Positions 40,813 to 44,393 of a stretch of DNA of 44,393 bases are shown here, piece after piece. Position numbers and translations under genes: made by a program. Positions within the stretch are counted from its first letter, which is position 1. The number at the start of each line of letters is the position of its first letter. Location of the stretch: the IMG/VR virus record IMGVR_UViG_3300009079_000034, positions 1 to 44,393 of that record; one strand, written 5' to 3'. A model generated the notes under the pieces. That model saw nothing but the letters and a program-made list of their open reading frames with translations, ran no database searches and was not told where the DNA came from. This stretch comes from a virus.

Positions 40813-42033
40813 ATGCTTGAATTAGCATTACGGGCGAAGGTGCCTATGCTGGCGGTCACATCTACCGACACACTGAACGCGGGGGCCGTATTGCAGGCCT
40901 TGGCTCAGTCCAGCAAAAAGGTCACATTCAAAGCCGACCTGACTGTGAAGGCAGTCGAGAACACCAATTTTACCTACATACTGACAGGCCCTATTACTGA
41001 TCAGGCAGACACCCTTGAGGAGGTTTATCGTGCCGCCGAAGCTGAGGACAAATGCGTGATCTTCCTAAACGCCGAAGTTGAATCTACGCTGCTGCTAGAT
41101 TGCGGCGAGATCATGGTTCCTAGGGCCATGGTTCAGGCTTACTTGTCATCCCTTGGCATCCTGTCAGACCAAGACCTAGCGGATGTCCTGCTTCTGTTAG
41201 GGGGCGTGACGCTGAAGGAGGTAGATGATATCTGCCGCCTAACCATGGCCAGAGATCAGAGCCTATCTCCGCGTGGGGTGTCGGAGACCCGCAGGCATCT
41301 GGTAGGGGGTACTAGGGGGCTGATGCAGATAGATACCACCAGCTCGTTCTATGATGCCCCTGTCTTTCTGGCTGACTATGTGGATGGCAACGCGGCCTTC
41401 ATGCTGGGAGAGGACGATAGGCTACGCCCTAAGGGCCTGATGTTTACCGGTATACCCGGAACTGGCAAAACTGAAGGGGCCAAATATATAGCCCAAAAGT
41501 GGGGCATCCCGCTATACCATTTGGACATCGGAATGATGATGGGCAAGTGGGTTGGGCAGTCTGAGGAAAACCTGAGGACAGCCTTGGCTCGGGTAGACAG
41601 GGAGGAGCCTTGCGTGATCTTGCTGGACGAGGTTGAAAAGGTCTTTACCCAAGGCGATGACAGCGGCGTAGCTACCCGTATGATGTCTCAACTGCTCTGG
41701 TGGTTGCAGGAGCATAGCAGCCGCGTGTTCGTGGTTATGACCTGCAACAACAAGGACGCCATACCTGATGAACTTTACCGCCCCGGACGCATTGATGACA
41801 CGTTCTGGTTCGGAGGAATGACCACCTTTGCTAATGGTATTTCACCTAGCATAGAGACCTTTTTGTTCGGCGTGTTGGAGGCTTGGGACTACGGCTATAT
41901 GCTGGATCATGAATATGACGAAAGCATCCAAGAATATATAGAGCAGCGCATGAACGACACCAACAACCTGAAGACTGTTCCTCAGGCTTATCTGGTGCAA
42001 TGGGCTAAAGAATGGGTAAAGAAGTATATTTGA
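40813..42033 (+). CDS. AAA+ ATPase, Ycf46-like
   Basis: 406-aa protein. Walker A G-I-P-G-T-G-K-T (213-220), Walker B C-V-I-L-L-D-E-V-E-K (267-276), Asn-rich sensor 1 (312-313) and R-P-G-R-I-D (323-328, arginine finger region), all intact. The N-terminal about 190 residues match, in outline, the regulatory domain of Ycf46-type ATPases: T-S-T-D-T, then F-L-N-A-E-V-E. Ycf46 relatives are ill understood. In this place, between unknown early genes and replication genes, the protein may remodel a host or replication complex. ATG preceded by AAGGAG; the TGA stop lies within the promoter at 42030. Confidence 0.85.
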   Translation: MLELALRAKVPMLAVTSTDTLNAGAVLQALAQSSKKVTFKADLTVKAVENTNFTYILTGPITDQADTLEEVYRAAEAEDKCVIFLNAEVESTLLLDCGEIMVPRAMVQAYLSSLGILSDQDLADVLLLLGGVTLKEVDDICRLTMARDQSLSPRGVSETRRHLVGGTRGLMQIDTTSSFYDAPVFLADYVDGNAAFMLGEDDRLRPKGLMFTGIPGTGKTEGAKYIAQKWGIPLYHLDIGMMMGKWVGQSEENLRTALARVDREEPCVILLDEVEKVFTQGDDSGVATRMMSQLLWWLQEHSSRVFVVMTCNNKDAIPDELYRPGRIDDTFWFGGMTTFANGISPSIETFLFGVLEAWDYGYMLDHEYDESIQEYIEQRMNDTNNLKTVPQAYLVQWAKEWVKKYI

Positions 42034-42058
42034 CAATCGTCTTAAACCTAGGCAACAT
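42030..42058 (+). promoter_or_regulatory. Promoter-like sequence B: TTGACA, 17 bp, CAACAT
   Basis: Second copy of the promoter/leader unit, with the same spacing and leader as 40485-40513, starting at the AAA+ gene's stop codon. The -10 (CAACAT) is again weak, suggesting activator help or regulation. Confidence 0.6.
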
Positions 42059-42100
42059 CAGCCGCTTAGGCAAACAGTAGCACCCATGGAGGGTACAAGC

Positions 42101-42679
42101 ATGACTCAGGCACTTAATATTGAAAAAGCAGATTGGATGGTAGGCACCAACGGCGGGAAAGATTATGTCGTAATAGCCAGAGAGCAAGGTATAGCCCTTG
42201 GTATCAAGGTGGTCGAAGAATCAGGAGGCGGGGTGGCTTGCTTTGGCGTCCGTATCCGTGCAGCCCTTGACCCTAACCCACCGGCGGATCAACCGCTAAT
42301 AATCGTCCCTGACGTAGCCAAGCAGGCAGACAGTATCTTTCCTATCGAATATACCAAGAAGGACTATGACCGTAGTTCAATTGGCATCGTGGCCCAAGGG
42401 CCGTTACCGCCCACGCTGGAAGACTTCAATAAGATAGTCAGCAGCAAGGCAGGCACCGGGACTATGCGAGCCACCATCATCGGAGAGCTGTCTAAGATTG
42501 AGACCAAGCTGCTCTATACCCTAGAGGACATTGCAGATTGGGTTATGTCGGGCGTAGCCGAAAAGGTCGATCTTATCCGTCACAACGTATACCCCAACGA
42601 GATGCAGCAAGCAGGCAAGACGCCTGAAAAAGGTAAGGTCGTGTCCGTAGACTTTGGCCAAGGCAAGACCAAGCACTGA
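42101..42679 (+). CDS. Hypothetical early protein (192 aa)
   Basis: Driven by promoter B. I chose ATG 42101, seven bases after GGAGGG, not the in-frame ATG 42086 that lies in the ribosome-binding sequence. Mixed alpha/beta, no membrane segment or known motif; Y-V-V-I-A-R-E-Q-G-I-A-L-G-I-K-V-V then a Pro-rich turn (N-P-P-A-D-Q-P-L-I-I-V-P). Ends with a basic tail. A terminator follows, so it is a separate short transcript. Confidence 0.65.
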   Translation: MTQALNIEKADWMVGTNGGKDYVVIAREQGIALGIKVVEESGGGVACFGVRIRAALDPNPPADQPLIIVPDVAKQADSIFPIEYTKKDYDRSSIGIVAQGPLPPTLEDFNKIVSSKAGTGTMRATIIGELSKIETKLLYTLEDIADWVMSGVAEKVDLIRHNVYPNEMQQAGKTPEKGKVVSVDFGQGKTKH

Positions 42680-42689
42680 ATGGTATCTG

Positions 42690-42717
42690 CCCGTAGCTAT
42701 CAGGTTGCGGGTTTTTT
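42690..42717 (+). terminator. Terminator before the replication genes
   Basis: Eight-pair stem CCCGTAGC with GTTGCGGG (two G-T wobbles), loop TATCAG, then six T. It separates the promoter B transcript from the replication initiator. Confidence 0.8.
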
Positions 42718-42737
42718 ATTGTCTTGGGGGCTTGGGA

Positions 42738-43664
42738 ATGGCAGTAGAGTTTGTAAGGTGGGTAATGGCCCACAGCCCTGTCCAGCGCGGGGAACATGCA
42801 GTATTGCTGGTATTGGCTGAACGCGCTAATAGGAAGACCGGCGTAGCTTGGCCATCAGTGACCTTAATTGCACATGAATCAAAACTAAAAAGACGATGGG
42901 CTCAGGAATGCCTAAAGCGCCTCCAAGGCCGTGGCCTGATCGAAGCAAGGGGACGAACCGCCTACGGTGTAACCAAGTACGAGCTGAAGTTTAAGGCTGA
43001 GGCACTGACTGCACAGGGGGGGTGCATTCCAATGCACGGGGGGGTGCATTCAGATGCACAGGGGGGTGCAGTCCTATGCACCTTAACCGGAATAGAACCG
43101 GAAACAGAACCGGAAGTTAACCAAGGGGGCTCCGCCCCGTGTTTACATCAGGAGGTATCAGACTTGGGAACAGCGAACGATATAGCGGTGGGATTTAAAG
43201 ACAACCCTGACTCTGCAAAAGATGGGAAGCGGGAATCAGTTAATAAGACCCTGCTGATGGATTTCCAATACTTATGGAATACCCTGTCAACAGAGTGTGG
43301 GCATTATGAGTTCGCACCTTTATGGGTAGCCAAGCGCGAAGGGGCCTACATAGGCCAATTCATTAAGAGCTGTCCTAAAGGCCGAAGCAAAGACGTGTTC
43401 CGGGGCGTGATGGAAGACTGGTGGGGCTATTGCCTGCATGTAGGCAACGCTCAAGGCCTAACTAAGAAGATCCTACCTACCAAGCCTCAAGTGAAGTTTA
43501 TGGCTCGCTATGGGGCTGAGGCTGTAGACTACATCTTAAGCAACGGTTTTGAGCCTAAGGCAACAACAGAAACCAAGGCCATCACAAAAGGTCAGCAGCA
43601 TAAGAACGCTGTAGATGACTACCTAGCCATGCTAGAAAAGATGACCGGCGGTAAGGAGGGTTGA
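42738..43664 (+). CDS. Replication initiator with winged-helix domain and internal iterons
   Basis: 308-aa protein. Residues 15-85 form a helix-turn-helix/winged-helix domain (H-A-V-L-L-V-L-A-E-R-A, W-P-S-V-T-L-I-A-H-E-S, C-L-K-R-L-Q-G-R-G-L-I-E) of the HTH_36 type used by phage O-like replication initiators. Residues 92-130 are a Gly/Pro/Thr linker encoded by three palindromic repeats. The C-terminal domain (about 145-308) is helix-rich and may bind the helicase. I use ATG 42738 because it follows the terminator; an in-frame 42654 start would cross it. Layout matches lambda O, whose origin lies in its own gene. Confidence 0.8.
   Translation: MAVEFVRWVMAHSPVQRGEHAVLLVLAERANRKTGVAWPSVTLIAHESKLKRRWAQECLKRLQGRGLIEARGRTAYGVTKYELKFKAEALTAQGGCIPMHGGVHSDAQGGAVLCTLTGIEPETEPEVNQGGSAPCLHQEVSDLGTANDIAVGFKDNPDSAKDGKRESVNKTLLMDFQYLWNTLSTECGHYEFAPLWVAKREGAYIGQFIKSCPKGRSKDVFRGVMEDWWGYCLHVGNAQGLTKKILPTKPQVKFMARYGAEAVDYILSNGFEPKATTETKAITKGQQHKNAVDDYLAMLEKMTGGKEG
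42857..42872 (+). promoter_or_regulatory. Repeated directional element, copy 7, inside the initiator gene
   Basis: Thirteen of 16 bases match the consensus, with 13 consecutive bases, GACCTTAATTGCA, identical to copy 4. It lies in the coding sequence for the DNA-binding helices. Confidence 0.45.
43016..43081 (+). repeat. Three palindromic iterons at exact 22-bp spacing with G-tracts, candidate replication origin
   Basis: Centres repeat every 22 bases: GTGCAT-TCCA-ATGCAC (43022-43037), GTGCAT-TCAG-ATGCAC (43044-43059), GTGCAG-TCCT-ATGCAC (43066-43081, one arm mismatch). G-runs of 7, 7 and 6 bases precede them, giving strong strand bias. Three AACCGGAA copies follow at 11-12-bp steps (43085-43115). 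The position, inside the linker of the initiator gene, equals that of lambda ori. Confidence 0.7.
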
Positions 43665-43666
43665 TC

Positions 43667-44278
43667 ATGACAACAACCACGCTACCAGATGGCGTCAGTC
43701 AGGCCATGGTAAATCACCTGACAGCGAACGCTAAGTATTACGCCCACAAGATCCTGATTCCAGAGCATCATCAGCGGCTAGTGCAAAACCTCGCCTCAGT
43801 GGCCCAGACAGCGCATATACCGCCCCAATACATCTACCGGTACTCCATGGCTGACCATTGCACTCAGGCCGAGCTAGATTGGGTCAGGACGCTGCATAGC
43901 CATGAGGACGAGGATTGTGCTGGTCTGATCTATGAGGGTAAGCAGCCTAAGCTGGATCAAAGAATGATGACCATGGCCGGAGCATTCATTAGAAATTATA
44001 TTGACGCTCGGGTATATCCTGTTCAAGACATCGTGCAGATGCTTAAGCGCGGGAAAAAGCCGGAAGGTACTATCATCCTAGTCCCTAACTTTTTCCTTAC
44101 TAAAGAGAACGGGGGCCATGTAGCAACTTGGGAAGTGTCTGCTCTGTTGGGGTGGCTCTATGACCGCTATGGGTCAAGTCAGCAGACGGTGCTCTATGTC
44201 CAATCATTGACAGCGGTTGAGCAGGAGTATGGCACCAGTTTTAAAGACCACATTGACGAGCATTTTCAGAAGCTCTAA
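43667..44278 (+). CDS. Helicase-loader-like replication protein (203 aa)
   Basis: ATG 43667 preceded by AAGGAGGG at six bases. It directly follows the initiator, where lambda P or a DnaC-type loader is expected. The C-terminal half (I-R-N-Y-I-D-A-R-V-Y, I-L-V-P-N-F-F-L-T, L-L-G-W-L-Y-D-R-Y, T-V-L-Y-V-Q-S-L) looks like the strand and helix order of a DnaC-like ATPase core, but I find no Walker A, so it would be a degenerate or adaptor-type loader. The N-terminal half is helical. Function inferred from order and weak similarity. Confidence 0.55.
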   Translation: MTTTTLPDGVSQAMVNHLTANAKYYAHKILIPEHHQRLVQNLASVAQTAHIPPQYIYRYSMADHCTQAELDWVRTLHSHEDEDCAGLIYEGKQPKLDQRMMTMAGAFIRNYIDARVYPVQDIVQMLKRGKKPEGTIILVPNFFLTKENGGHVATWEVSALLGWLYDRYGSSQQTVLYVQSLTAVEQEYGTSFKDHIDEHFQKL

Positions 44279-44287
44279 GGAGTAGCA

Positions 44288-44393
44288 ATGGGCGCAGGTA
44301 TGGACTACCTCGCGGCGATAGTGGCCAGCGGGGATATGAAAGCTATTCTGGGACAGAAGATGCCTGAAGGCGTTTTTAGACCCTCAGAAGAAG
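44288..44393 (+). CDS. Replicative helicase (DnaB-like), 5' fragment
   Basis: Opens at ATG 44288 with AAGGAG upstream and runs off the right edge after 35 codons. M-D-Y-L-A-A-I-V-A-S-G-D-M-K-A-I-L ending F-R-P-S-E-E matches the start of phage DnaB-family helicases (an N-terminal helix followed by the F-x-x-E-E turn) and fits after a loader-like gene, but the core is outside the window. Confidence limited by the fragment. Confidence 0.45.
   Translation, partial: MGAGMDYLAAIVASGDMKAILGQKMPEGVFRPSEE

Noticed and set aside
43016-43066. G-tracts as a G-quadruplex
   Set aside because: Only three G-runs close together, each separated by a 15-16-base palindrome; a fourth tract is about 60 bases away. 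Possible but weak.
43016-43081. Iteron block as a CRISPR array
   Set aside because: Repeats are 22-bp periodic without spacers of 25-40 bp, lie inside a coding frame, and there are no cas genes.
1-44393. Prophage lysogeny genes (integrase, repressor, att site)
   Set aside because: No recombinase or repressor motif found in any frame of this window; cannot be excluded outside it.

Overview
The window is about 44.4 kb of a tailed double-stranded DNA phage (class Caudoviricetes), with every credible gene on the + strand. A tail tube gene, a long tape-measure gene and no sheath gene point to a non-contractile siphovirus tail. An inner-membrane spanin paired with a lipobox-bearing outer-membrane spanin points to a Gram-negative host. 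I cannot name the host genus or phage genus from sequence alone. No terminase, integrase, repressor or tRNA was recognised. The last gene runs off the right edge, so the window is most of a genome but not all of it.

Layout. (1) 1-3.4 kb: three small unknown genes and a family A DNA polymerase with a 3'-5' exonuclease domain, closed by a UUCG-loop terminator. (2) 3.4-12.9 kb, head and neck: PBSX-type portal, a MuF-like minor head protein fused to a GNAT-like domain, a small ORF, XkdF-like protease, scaffold-like protein, major capsid protein, terminator, connector, neck/completion and tail-terminator candidates, and the tail tube with its own terminator. (3) 12.9-37.5 kb, tail: assembly chaperone with a -1 frame extension, tape measure, distal tail genes, a trimeric beta-roll adhesin, a sulfotransferase, a hub-like protein with an unusual aromatic/His repeat, several beta-rich proteins, paired paralogous fibre genes and a permuted papain-like hydrolase. 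(4) 37.6-40.5 kb, lysis: membrane proteins, Zn amidase endolysin, holin candidate, overlapping spanins. (5) 40.5-44.4 kb: two look-alike promoter/leader units driving an unknown gene plus a Ycf46-like AAA+ ATPase and then another unknown gene; then a terminator, a winged-helix replication initiator with iterons inside its gene, a loader-like protein and the start of a probable DnaB-type helicase.

Genes are tightly packed, often with TAATG, TGATG or ATGA/GTGA stop-start overlaps, so translational coupling is likely. No gene-free stretch exceeds about 120 bases. Late genes often share the ribosome-binding sequence CGGAGTGA.

The most unusual non-coding signal is a directional 16-base element, TTTGATCTTAATTGCA. 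It recurs at least seven times, always on the + strand, mostly where one gene stops and the next begins, with an eighth palindromic relative. It could be a stoperator-like operator or a boxA-like antitermination site. The second is a set of three 22-bp-spaced palindromes with G-tracts inside the replication initiator gene, a lambda-O-like origin candidate. No function is claimed beyond these sequence arguments.
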